This document shows positions 1 through 13,124 of a DNA stretch of 64,000 nt, piece by piece (positions within the stretch are counted from its first letter, which is position 1; each line of letters begins with the position of its first letter). Position numbers and translations under genes: made by a program. This stretch comes from Plasmodium malariae (lineage: Eukaryota > Apicomplexa > Aconoidasida > Haemosporida > Plasmodiidae). The notes under the pieces were generated by a model. That model made no database searches. It was not told where the DNA came from and saw only the letters and a list, made by a program, of their open reading frames with translations. The stretch is taken from assembly GCF_900090045.1 (NCBI RefSeq), contig NC_041779.1, positions 62,001 through 126,000 on the forward strand, in the 5' to 3' direction.

Positions 1-1747
1 ATTTTTAAGTTTTCCTACTAATTAATCAAACTTTATATATATTATATTTCAGAAATATATTTATTGTTCATAAAAAAAAATTAGCATTTTCAAGAATACA
101 AAAAAATTATTAATATATTAAAAAAATATATATTTTGTGAAAATTTTCGTGTTTTACTAATAAAAAATACTTATTTTATGCTGCATTATATTTGTAAAAA
201 ATTGAATTCACAATTTAATACATTCTATCTGAATAAAATATATATGTCAAATTCGAATAGAGAGTGATATTATAATTTTTTATTATAGTTTTAGAATATC
301 ACATTTTTTACTTGTGTATAATTTACACCTTTATTTATAAATTAAAAATATATATATTCATACACTACATTAAAGACAATTTTTTTTGTATTTATATATG
401 TTTAAAATAAAAATACTTACATGGTGAAAAACAATAAAGTTATTAAAGGAAAAACACTTATAGAAATGTTGCAAACATTTTCGCTAATTTAAAAATATGT
501 CAGAAGAATTATGTATACAATTTATTTACAGGAAATGACATGTAGACAACAAATGAGAAAGCATAGAAATATATATTAATTTTACGTATTCCTTAATAAT
601 TTTTATATTTAAAAGGTTACAAGGAATCTATTATTTTTTAAATATTTTTTTAAAAATTTTGTAATGCCTGTAATAAAATTTACAGGTACATATATATATA
701 TATATATATATATAATAATAATTTGCTTAAATTAACAATATGATATTATTATTTTCTTAACTTATGTATTAATTTCAGTAAAACATACGTAAAATCACTT
801 ATTTATTTTGTTCTAGTTTTTCACACAATATGAACATCTCATATTTTTTCTATTAGTTAAAGCTTCCACATGTAGTACACATTAATCCATTTTTAATTCT
901 TATAATATCCTATGTATATAATTTATGAAATAAAATATAAAATATAAGTGAACTATATAATAAAGTCCTTCGAAACATTTATCCATAAATAATCCTTTCC
1001 AGTCCTAGAAACATGTATTCTTCCTAAGATTTTTTTCATCTGCATTCAAAGAAAAAAAATATATATAATAATAAATTATATATGTTATCTAAATTGTGAA
1101 ATCATACACAAATACTTTAATTTTGCTGAAAATTATTTAATTTTTTCCTTATTAAATATATATATATATCAGAAAACTTTACACGCTTTTTTTCTTTTTC
1201 TTATTTACATTTAATTGATAATATAATTAATATTCAAAGTATCCAAATAATATATGATAAATATAAAATAATATTAAATTTCCATCTCCAAATTATTATA
1301 TCATATTTATGATAAATATATATTTCAAAATCTACAAAAATATAATATGATCATTTAAATGTTCAATTTTTATTGATATCATTTTATTATTTATGTGCTT
1401 TCAAGTATTATTATCTTGAATAGAACTATTATTTCGTTTTTTTATAAAGACAAATTGTTGGAAAATTTCCCTTTTTTTACACGTTTAATGCAATTTGTTT
1501 TCTTTTTAAATCTTGAAAATTTCTATATTTCAATTAATTTATATAGTATTATTATTTATGGTGAAAGATAACACTAAATATATAGTCATATAAATAGATT
1601 CGTAGCATGAAATAGAAATATATTTCGTATACTATGGTACAACATTAATAATTTTTATAGCATACGTAATAATCATATAAATAAGTTTAAAAGTGTAATT
1701 ATTTTAAAATATATTAATGAACCAAATAAAACTAATGAATATCAATG
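1..1747. other. AT-rich intergenic DNA, no gene seen
   Basis: No reading frame, splice pattern or RNA gene that I can support. It holds a TA microsatellite near 690-714 and many A or T runs. Confidence 0.7.
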
Positions 1748-1879
1748 TTATTCTATTTCACTGAAATCCACATTCGAGGGTCTCATGTAAAAAGTGGAAA
1801 AACCTTCTGATTCTAGCGCATATGAATATATATAATTATTTCCAATAAATATACTAACATTTATTGCAACTTTTCCCAT
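1748..1879 (-). other. Small 43-codon reading frame of unknown status
   Basis: On the minus strand an ATG at 1879 opens 43 codons ending with TAA at 1748-1750. The C-terminal half reads YALESEGFSTFYMRPS and then NVDFSEIE. This residue mix is much less lysine/asparagine/isoleucine-dominated than translations of the flanking DNA, and the base composition is locally richer. I do not recognise a family. It could be a fragment of a decayed gene, a small exon, or chance. No splice partner was found. Confidence 0.25.
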
Positions 1880-2298
1880 ACATTTTTTTTTTAGACTATA
1901 AATTATTCTATGTCAAAATGAGCATACTCTACTAAAAACCCTCTTAATATTAAGACATTATATTACCGTTATAATAGTGTTGTATTTAGAAATAAATAAT
2001 ATTGTTTAATACTATTACATACTGTTCTATCTTTTCAGCCATATTCAATAAAAAATATACATATTTTCAAGTATATATTTCAAAACAAAAACCAAGAAAA
2101 ATCGTGGCTCTGAAAATGATTAATTTATTCAGGTAACATTGGATATTATATAATATATACATTAGAAAATTATAATTCGTAAATGTTCTACAATAATAAT
2201 TTTGCTCAATATAAAACCAGTTCCTGAAAAATTTATCTAAAGTGTAATGTTAAAAATACAAAAAAAACAAAAAGTACTAGAATAATTTTTTTTAATAA

Positions 2299-2547
2299 TT
2301 AAATTTCGAATATAATGATATATGGCCGACGATAATTCTAAAAGAACAATATTCACAATGTGAAAATCAATTTAATAATGTGATAAAAAAACATGAAATT
2401 AAAATAAAAAAATTCTGTGCAAAAATAAAAATTAAAAAACATACACGAGTAGAATATAAAAAACCATTAATTTTAGTTGGATCTGTTTTATTCATATTAC
2501 TGTCCATTATGAACGTAGTTAGGATAAATACTATTTCGTATAAATAA
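2299..2547 (+). pseudogene. C-terminal remnant of a membrane protein, family unknown
   Basis: The plus strand is open for 82 codons up to TAA at 2545-2547, with no good start codon. The translation is lysine-rich and basic (KKHEIKIKKFCAKIKIKKH), followed by VEYKKPLILVGSVLFILL and a hydrophobic run to NVVRINTI. That is the shape of the C-terminal membrane segment of a Plasmodium exported or surface protein. A TAA lies immediately upstream in frame, and no first exon could be joined to it. The antisense frame at 2367-2579 is also open but looks like a shadow of this one. I infer a truncated exon or pseudogene; the family is not identified. Confidence 0.4.
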
Positions 2548-5511
2548 TCTATATATATATAATATATAAATGGATACATAAGAAAAAGGACAATTTGCTA
2601 ATTAAATAATCCTAACATTAACAGTAGTCGCAACGGATAAACAGAATTATCATTAAATTAACTAAACATTTGTAATAATACGAATAACTTATCTTATAAT
2701 GAACGATTAAATATACATAATAATACACATACTCTTATAATTAAGTAATAAGAATGTAATAAATTATGGAACTTAATATTTAAAGTATTAGTGCTAAAAA
2801 TTCATAATTTGATATTAAACAAAATATATGTATAAAGATAATATGTTATACATTAGGATTAAATGATAATATTTAAAAAATAATAATATTACATATATCG
2901 TATTATGATAATGTTAATAAATATAGTTTATTCCATTATTAGTGAAGGCACATAAAAAAAATTTTCCTTGTATACTGTGTTCTGAGTCTACATTTATATA
3001 CATAAATAAAAGAATATAGATAATATTACAATATATTTTTCATTAAAATTATTGTTTAAAATGCTTTTCAGTATTATAATACATTGATAATTATGACTGT
3101 TACTATAAAATAATATGAACTATAATTTAAAATACGTAACGTCTTTTTACAATAATATATAGCACAATAACTGGATTATATATTTATATTAAATAAGGAA
3201 AATTATTATATGTTATATAAAATTACTAAAGTAAGTTAATTAGCTTTACTTTTACGTTTAATTTCAGCTATATGCTTTTCAACGCATATATATTTTAATT
3301 TAATGAGAGTTTTTGATTTGAAAATTTTATATATTCAGAATATCTATTTCATTGACAAATATACATTTTTAAATATATAAATAATCATAGTTATACGAAA
3401 TAACATTAAATAAGTTTTATGAATATTTATTAATTTTTTATTATTTTAAATTAAATATCATAAATAAACTGCAGTAACATAAAAAAATTTGATTAGTTGT
3501 TAAAACAATATAATAAGAAATACATAAACAACAAAAAAAAATATTTTCGTAAATTTATAAAACGGTAAAGAGAAAAGAAATGCTGCATATATATACTGGA
3601 AAGTAATTATTAATCATCTCTTCCAAAATTTTTTCAGATATTTAAGAAAATCATATATCCTTTTATTTTACCACATAATAATATACTATCACAAGCTAAT
3701 TATGTATGTTATGCTTTCCAAACATGTAACGTATTCAAATACATAATATGATTATATAATACCTTAAAAAATAATAAATTATTTTTATATTTTTTCCTCA
3801 TATATTGTTATTAATTAAATTATTTTTAAAAGTAATGAGATAAAATTTAATGCAATAAAAGAAAAAGGAAGTATAGAACAAAAAATTTGTATTAATCCAA
3901 AATTGAAAATTAAATATATATGAAAAAATTAATTTTTTATTAATTTTAATTTAATTAAGTTAAATATATTGAACTAAATGATTATGTGATGTAATATTTT
4001 ACAAAAAATTATCATAAATTAATATGTATATATATTTTTTAATTTTCTTACTATTCTACGTCTGTATGAACTTGCTTCATATAAGTAATTGAAATTATAA
4101 ATAATGTACTCACAGAATTACAGAATAACACAAGTTGTTCCAAATAATTTAAAAATTTTCTTTAACTATATTTACAAATTCAAAACATAAAAAGAATTTT
4201 AAAATAATACATGAGCTTTTTTGTTTTGCAAACTAAATATATATATATCAATAATGTTAAAATGATATACACTTAGAGTTATCAAACTTAGTAAAAAATA
4301 AAAAATTAATTAACTACTTTTAATGTATTTATTCTAACATATATTTTGATAAATACATAAATATAGTTATAATACTACAATAGTTATTGTACTATTTAAT
4401 ATAATGCATTGATTTACTTACGTGCAATTTTAATGTTATTGTTTTTTAGAATAATTCTTTAATTTATTTTACTTATTTTTAATTATATAGTATAATTTTT
4501 GTTCTATAAGTATATATAATAATGTTTCATATATAGAGTAAGTATTCAAGCTTATTTCAGTTAACTAATATAACTAAATATACATTTTATTTAATAAAAT
4601 TAAGACCCTACTAAATCATTCATATCGATAATTGATAATTCGAATATGCTAGAGAACATATATATATATTAAATTATATTCTTTTATATTTTTTAGTGGT
4701 ATAATATACATTATAAATGATTAATATTTAGCTAATTAATTTATATATATATATAATATTATGTGTTATAAGTATATTTTAATATTTTTTACTTTTCATC
4801 ACTACAAAAACAATTTAGAATAATTTGTATAATATTGTTTCCGTTCTCTCTACTAGATGCTGTAAATAAAAGAAAGTATTAACAAAATAGTTATAGCACT
4901 AAAATGGTTAATATCAAAAAAAAAAAATATATATAGCAAAATAACATAATCAATAAAAAGTATATTATCAGTTCTATTAATAATATGGTATACAGATTAT
5001 TTATTTAATAAAAGCAAGAAGAAAAAAAATGAATTGCATACTTTAATACAGGTAACAATACTTATATTTTCTGTATTAAAGAAAAAATAAAAAATGAGAC
5101 AATATACATATTAGTGATAATTGTACTCAAAACATTTTGTATTACTTACTAATGTTACTTATATGCAATTTTTTATTGTTAGTTATTTGGATTTTTCTCT
5201 ATAAAAAGAATATAAATTTTATTTTCAGATATATTCTCAACTACTATATCATATCAAATTATGATTAATATATATCTCCCTATATGTTACATTTATTTGA
5301 GATAAAATACGATATGAATTGTATAATATAAATATTAATGCATTTAATTATTTTAAAGTTCATATATAAATTTCCACGTTAACGATAATTTTATATATTC
5401 TTCTTATAAAGATAAATTAATTCAAAATTATTCTACTGAAATAAAAATATACATATTCTAATTTTTCCTACAGTTTGTTATTTGCAACTAAAATATTAAT
5501 ATTTTGCGATT
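2548..5511. other. AT-rich intergenic DNA upstream of STP1
   Basis: No coding sequence recognised on either strand. The part next to 5512 presumably holds the STP1 promoter and 5' leader, but no specific element can be named. Confidence 0.65.
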
Positions 5512-8044
5512 ATGGAAGGATGTTTATCTTCGGTAATATTTCTTGTTTTTCATATAAATAAATATGTACACAGTTTATCTATAATAAAAAAAATGATAAT
5601 ACAACTAATCTAAAAAGTATTGCTTAAATAATCCTTAATAATTCATTTGAATTTAGAATTTGATGGTTCTAGGTACTGGAGCCTTAGAAATGTACATGTA
5701 TCAAGAATTTATAAGGATTGTACAACATGTAAATCAAACAACTACTTCATTAAATAATGAAAATAATAAAGAAAATTTTAGGACTAAATGCTTACAACTG
5801 GCAGATTATCTAATTCAGCATAAGACTCCACCACGATATTATTTTCAAGGAAAAGAAAAATGGGAAGGAACACTAAAGGGGAGATTAAATTCTTATTTTA
5901 CACCCCTTATTTTAAAATATGGTGGATGTTTTCCTATTTTAGATAATAATGAAAAACAAATTTTAGATTTAAATTATAAAGCATTAAATTTATGCGATGA
6001 AATAAAAAAAAGACAGGAAGAAATACAATGCATTAAAGGAAAACGCATAATTTCTGATAAATGTGATGAAACATGTTCAAAAAAAATTGATGAATATAAT
6101 GCGTGGATTGATGATGAAAATATGAAGTTTAACAATATGAAAGTACTCATTGAAAACAATTGCAAAATTCGACCACTCCATTTTCCAACAATACAATGTG
6201 ATATACTGAAAAATGAAACATTTAAAAAACTTAATAGATGCCCTATTAGGCATTCAGCTCCCGTGGTATCGCAAACATCTGTAGAAAAAAAAATAATTTT
6301 CTTAGATGGTGGGCAAATGTCGGAAAAAAATCCATCAATTCAACAAGCTCCAGTTGAACAAACCCCAAAAAGTTTACAGGGAGAACAAGAACAGGGTGAC
6401 AAAAAAGCTGATAATGTACTAGAAATTCAACCGATTCTGGAATCTGAACCTCCAGTAATACCGTCAACGGAAGAAACAATCATTCCAACTAAAATTAATG
6501 AAAACACCCCTGTACAATATGCAGCAGCTGATAGAACAAGAACACCAAAAGATACTGAATATGAGAATCAAAAATCACAAGAATATACAACAGACCTTAA
6601 TCCACTTTCTAAAGTTTCAGTTTTACCTATTCGTCATGAAAATACTTCATCAATTTCTATAAGTTCTAATAATGATTTACCTCTACCTATAGCTCCTTCC
6701 CCTATATCTGCAGGTAATACTAATACTACATATTTGCTATATTTGAAATAACTGAATTAATTAAAATATATATTTAAAAATCCATTGCAGAAACAACAGT
6801 ACGTCTACTCCACATAAATATATCATCTATTTTAATAAGCGTTTTAATTATTGCAACATTTTCCCTTATTATTAAAGTAAAAAACGATTTAAGAATAAAA
6901 ACTAAGATGTTCATTTGATTATTGTAATAATTTATTTTATAAATCTGATTTTGTTTTGTTATAGTACTTTTTAATAGGTTCGCTTAAAAAAAAAAGGATA
7001 AGAAGAAGACAAATGAAAATTCTCCGAATAACACTACCTTTATATTCGGACAAAAAAAACAAATATATAGCAGATGCTCATCTGAAAAACCAAATATATG
7101 GTGATGAACAAATAATTAAAAAAATAAAAGTACATGATCATAACATTCAACAAAATACACACTTGTCAAACAGAAGACAGAAGAGATCAAAAACTATTAT
7201 AGAAGTACATATGCAAATACTAGAAGAATTTAGAAATACAGAAAGTGCATTAAAAAAAGGAGAATTTTTGGAAATATGCCTAGAAGTGTTCACAAATGAG
7301 GAATATATAGAATATCTTAACTCAACAAAAAATGATCTTACGGAACATATTAATAGTGAAAATTATATTGAAAAACAAAAAATTTTATGGAATAAATGGA
7401 TAGAAAAACATAAAAAACTTTCCGAAATTTTAAAAAAAACAGACTGGCTTAACAATTTGAAGAATGAATGGAAAAAAGAACAATCATATGCAAAAAAAAC
7501 TGATAAATTAGAAGAAAAATATCCAAATGAAAATGAAAGAATTCTTTGTTTAGAAAGACAAAAATATATTTGGAGACAGTGGATATCAAAAAAGCGCAAG
7601 ATAATAGAGCAACACTTGGAACAGGCTTGGTTTTATGAATTGACAGAGGAGTTACGAAATATATTAGCTAAATATGAAAAAAAAGAAAATAAAGATGACA
7701 TATCATTATTAAATATAAAAGAATTGCATCACAAAGAAAGTTATGAAGATTTATATAACCGAATAAAAAAAAAAATATTATCAAAACTGTGTATATTGGT
7801 ACTTATGATGATTTTTGAAGAATGCGAAAAAGAGGAATACGTAGAAAATATAGAATCACATTTCGACAATTCCATAAATGATTGGAAAGACGAAGAACAA
7901 TTATATAGAACATCACGGAACTCGGAAAATATTACTAAAAATAACTTCAATGATAACGAAAATAGTAAAAATAAAGAAATATATGATTATAAAGGAGATT
8001 TCTTAAAACAAGGCATTGAAGATTGGACAAAAGAAGATGATTAA
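5512..8044 (+). CDS. stp1: STP1 protein, complete four-exon gene
   Basis: Four exons join without a frame break: 5512-5532, 5657-6713, 6791-6876 and 6965-8044, giving 747 residues. Introns start GTAATA, GTAATA and GTAAAA and end TTTAG, TGCAG and TATAG. Exon 1 is only seven codons (MEGCLSS). Exon 2 encodes a cysteine-containing outer domain (Cys at about 52, 98, 120, 132, 143, 147, 176, 188, 202) with the STP1-like stretch KYGGCFPILDNNEK, then a low-complexity linker rich in Pro/Glu/Ser/Thr to about 359. Exon 3 supplies most of a transmembrane helix (about 370-392). Exon 4 opens with the basic stretch LKKKRIRRR and continues as a long charged cytoplasmic domain with tryptophan motifs such as ILWNKWIEKHKK and WRQWISKKRK. 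STP1 belongs to the SURFIN-related subtelomeric families of Plasmodium; a red-cell-surface role is family knowledge, not shown here. An alternative acceptor (TTCTAG, 5672) is possible for exon 2 but would break the frame. Confidence 0.9.
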
Positions 8045-11000
8045 TATTTGAATTACCTGGAAAATGAGAATAACTCAGGTAATACAATAAAAGAGTTGAA
8101 TATTATATCTTAGAATTAAAAAAAAACATCTTCAAATATATTTTAACGGTTTTATAATGAAAACAAATAATGTTTTTTAAACAGTTGCATTAGACTATGT
8201 GATGTCGGAAGAGGACAGTGAATAAAAAGTTTGTATACTAATGCATCATATTAGTAAGATAAGCGGAGATGAAATAGTGAAATTAAAATGCAGTTAACTA
8301 AAAAATATTTGAATTACTTATGACATTTTTTATTTATCTAAGTATATATATAATAACATTATGTTATCTTTTATTCAACAAAATAAGATGCTAATATATA
8401 AATGTATATAAAAAAAATAGTTTTTATATTTTAAATATAAGTATATTTATTGAAGAAAGCTTAAGCAAAGTTTTTTTTATTTATTCCTTAATAAATAATT
8501 TATATCAATGATATAATATATATTAAAATTTATAACCTATATTTTTGCAATATATAAAATGTTTACATGTATATGTTAGTTTAATATATAGTATAGATTT
8601 AGGAAGTAGATTCCCTAAACTGATATTATAAAAGTAGATCAAGACCCTATATATGTATTCTTTTATATATATGTATTTATATTTTTTAATTTTTTCCTTG
8701 TTCTTCCTTTTTATTTATTTGTTTAAACATATAATTAATTCAACATGGAACTTTTATAATTTTATAATAATATAATATTATATTTTACTTAAGAGGGAAT
8801 AATTTTTCTTATGTTGAATAATAATAATATTTTCAATACTTTACTATAAAAAAAACAATTTTTATAATTTTTGATTATTTATTTTACATTCATTTTAAGA
8901 TATAAAGTTACACCTTATGATAGACGCACTTTTTATACACATAATATAAAGATTAATTGATTTTTCATTAAGCTTACATGTAATTTAAAAAATATAATGG
9001 TACTTTTATTAATACGAAATATGTAAATAATATATATTTAAAAAATAATATATAATTCATATATATAACATATATAATTAAAAATAGTATATATGGTTTC
9101 TTATTTTAAAGACTTTATATTTGTAGATATTTAAGAAAAAATAATGAAGATATGTCTTCCATATATGCTTTCATTATACTGCAAATCTAAGTTATTCCGT
9201 TATCTAAAGTGAAAAATTACAATATTTTGTCGTATCTGGAGAGAATAATTATTATTATATTAATTCTAAAAGCAAATTATAAAAAGCACTATGTATATAA
9301 TATTTATAATTAAGTACCTACAAATTCGTGTATGTATGTATATATATATATATATATATATATTTTATCTTTTTTAAAGTTTGTAGAATATAAATTATTA
9401 TCTCATTCAGATTCATTTATATATTTATTATTTTTTTTACTTATAATATTCAAAATGTTTCTCTAATAAAATTAATCATTAATCTAAATAAAATATTTCA
9501 TATAATTAACATATTTATTCATATGTTAAATATAAAGATTATTCGTACCGAAAATCCTTTAATCAACGCTTCATTTTTATGAATGATTTTTTATATAGGA
9601 CCCCAGTCAAATGTTTGTGAATTACAACATAAATTAAGGTTAAATTTTTGGTATTAGAGAAGGAACTGTATACTGAACATAAATTTTTCTTAGAAATATA
9701 AATATATTTAAAATTATTATTATTAACCTTAAGAAATTCCACGGAAACATTTTTGCAGTTAAATCATTTATATTTTATTAAAAAATGTAATTTCATTATT
9801 TATACAATATATTAATATAAGTTAGGAGAAATTTATAAATTTTTAAATATAAATTTTATAAATATATTTATTATTTAGTTTTATATATATATGTTATTTA
9901 CACTAAATAAATATATATTTTTCCGAGCACTTTATCTTACAATTTTTTATAAAATAAGTGTATGTTAATAATATAATTACATTTATTATATAGTTAAATG
10001 TAAAAATAAAATAACATAAGACAAAGTCCTTTATATGTATCATATGATATATAATAAATCATCCAATTATAAAAATAATTTTGTCTCCAATACTCACATG
10101 CACATATATATATATTTATACATGAATAAAATAAATTTACATGCTAATATATATTTTATTATAAACACAATAAATGAATAAAAAAAAAATATAAACCATT
10201 CATTATCAATTCATTACATGATAGAAATATTTAGTAAATATAAAATACATTGTTGCAGTTTCAAAGGATATAAATAAATCATAGTACATGAACGATACGA
10301 TAAAAAAAAAATTAATATAATTTTTATACTATTAAAAAATACATATATATATTTAACTTATTATTCTTTATTATATATAATAATACTTCAATTTTTTTAA
10401 TTCAAAATTTTCATCTAGTGAATTTTAATGCATCCAGTTTGCTTTCTTTTTATATTTATTTTCTTATTACATAATGTAAAATAGATAAGAATTATAACTC
10501 CATGTATCATTAAACTTTCAATTAATTCTTTGTATTTAAATCTTGATGAAATTTTTAACAATTATACATATTAGAATGTCAATATTTTTTTATTATTACA
10601 ATTCATACTTTTTTAATATATACTAAATTATATAATAAATATATTAATAAAATTCAAATATAAATATGATTTTCATATTATACTAAACATATATAAGCGT
10701 AAAATATTTTGCAACTATATGATATATAAAAAGAGGTGACATAATTTATTATTATTTTCTGAGTATCTTTAAGTAAATATAGTTATATGGTAGAATTCAT
10801 GTGATATATTTACAAGATATAAGAAAATATGCAAAAATTAAAAATATTTTGATATTAAATTTTACTATTATTTTAAAATATATAGAACGTAAAACACATA
10901 TCATAAATATGTTTTATAATAAGATATATTTTACATAGATTATAATAAAAAATTTTAGTTCATAAATTAATCTATATTTTTTTTATATTGTTGATACAAA

Positions 11001-12150
11001 ATGATTCCAGTGATAAATTTTATTAAAGACCTTAACACAATTATTAAATTCTTTTTTTTTTATTTTTAATTTATAAATATAATAAATTTATAACATAAAA
11101 TTATCTAATTTTTCTGTATCTATATATATATCCAATATAAAAATATATGTTCTAATAAGTCAAATGTAATAAATGAGAAAGCATATCATTAATTGCCATA
11201 TGGAATAGAATGGAGAGAGTTATGATAATTAAGAGGATATTTTATAATTATACAAAACGGTCTATTTATAGAATAAAACATATATAATATAAACTAATTT
11301 TCTGAAGAAGTCTATTTTTAATATAACCAATGTGTACCTATTGACATATAGTATATTAACATTTTTGTTAATTTTCTCTTTTATTTATATAAATACTAAT
11401 TTCATTAATATTGGCGAAGTTGAATTTCTTAAGAGGTTACTACATTATTATAACTTATAGTTAAAATTTGTGAATTTGATAAATATGATTATAACATTAA
11501 GAACAAACAATCGTTCATAAAAGGAAAAATTCTTTAATTTTCAAAGAGATAGTATTTATATATTTACAGCATTTTAAAAGATAAAAGAAATTTCCTAAAT
11601 AGATATTACAATATAATGAACAAAGCATATTATTAACTGCAAAAATTAATTTATTTTCCTGTGTATCATTTCAAAAAAAAAATACGTAGTCCTTCTTTGA
11701 ATGAAAAAACTAGGTAAGTTTTTTTTTTTCTGTAATATTTTTTAATTAAAATAATCCTATTTTTCATACTATTATATTTACAATTACAGGCATATGTTTT
11801 AAATTATACAAACTATTCTATATTATTCCAATTTAAAGTAATAACTAAAAAGGAGTTTTAATTGAGGAATTGCTTTTTAACTCAATATATAAAATAAGTA
11901 ATTCATCACATAAAAACATATAATATATCATGGATTTATTTATATAAATATTAACTGGATATGAATTTAATTTTTATTATTTAATTCACATATACTCATA
12001 TACAATGGTATCCAAAAGTGCAGGGAAGAATGTAATTTTTATCTTTCCTTATTATAATTATTATTATATACAATTATTCGTTTTTCAAGAAATAGTATAA
12101 AAATCGATTTCATGAAAGTATAATTTTTATAAATTATATATTTTTATTAT
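8045..12150. other. AT-rich intergenic DNA, nothing recognised
   Basis: This is the 3' side of STP1, with no second gene visible. A TA microsatellite lies at about 9337-9363. Near 11,701 an ATG followed by a consensus-like GTAAGT donor, and a CAG acceptor near 11,790, could be decayed 5' exons of the pir pseudogene at 12.2 kb; this is speculative. Confidence 0.55.
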
Positions 12151-13124
12151 AATTGCGTGGAATTATTTCTTAAATATGAAAAAGAATTTGTGTCACATAC
12201 AAAACAATACACAGAAAATGATTCTAAATTTTGTAGTAGTATTTGTCCACCATGTGAAGATTCTATGGATCATGATATTTGTAAATCTATAAGTCAATAG
12301 ATTTATATGTACTTAAATATTATAAATCAGAACTATAACTCTAATAGGGAAAATACGTGTAAATATTTGAATTGTCGTCTACATAAAGAATTTACTGATT
12401 AATCCTATAACTTGTTTAGTGCACTTAACCATCTTTCATTAGAATAAAAAACTAATGTGTGCATGAATTACATTAAAAATATTAATTCTACTACTTTAAA
12501 AAAACTTACGGAATTATATAATTAATATAGAGATTTTAAAAAAATTATAGATCAAAAAGATAATGCTATTAATAATAATTCTGACAATGCTACAAAATAT
12601 TATACCTTTTATATTAAACATTACTCGGGATTCAATGAATATAGTAGTGACGACTTTTGCAAGGTGTTAAAAAATTTTAAGGATGTACATAATAATATAA
12701 TGAATATGGTAAATACCTGTCCTTATGTACCAAGAATTTTAGAACCTAAAGAAAATTATGTATTTGTTACCACTTTAACAATGTTTTCCGTATTACTAAC
12801 ATTTTTTACTTTTTTAATTTTACATAATGTTAATAAAAATTATACTTAAAATTGTATATATTTTACCAGAATTTCAATAATTTATTTTCACGAAAAATTT
12901 CCTAGACAAAATAATTATATATGTATATATATACATATTATTTTTTTTTCATTTAGTTTACTCCTATTAAATCGTGGTTACATGGACGTTTACAAAGGAA
13001 AAATATACTTTAACATAAGAGACTTGAAGATATAAGAAGAGAATCCCTACAAAACACACAAGAAAAATTAAATAGAAATTATTCTCAAAGTTTTCATAAT
13101 ATAATCTATCAACCTCAAGGGTAG
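12151..13124 (+). pseudogene. pir: pir-family pseudogene
   Basis: One frame can be followed from about 12,151 to 12,849 despite four in-frame stops (12298-12300, 12400-12402, 12445-12447, 12523-12525). It has the shape of a pir ectodomain: spaced cysteines (FCSSICPPCE, ENTCKYLNCRLHKEF, DDFCKVLKNFKDVHNN) and a membrane-proximal NTCPYVPRILEPKE. A single hydrophobic helix follows (FVTTLTMFSVLLTFFTFLIL, about 12,760-12,828). After an intron ending ATTTAG at 12956, the last exon starts FTPIKSWLHGRLQRK. This is the short pir cytoplasmic exon, with one more stop at 13011-13013 and its normal-looking end at 13122-13124. The frame itself is kept throughout and only nonsense changes are seen. The 5' end is not resolved. 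pir proteins are variant antigens of infected red cells; this copy cannot make one. Confidence 0.8.
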
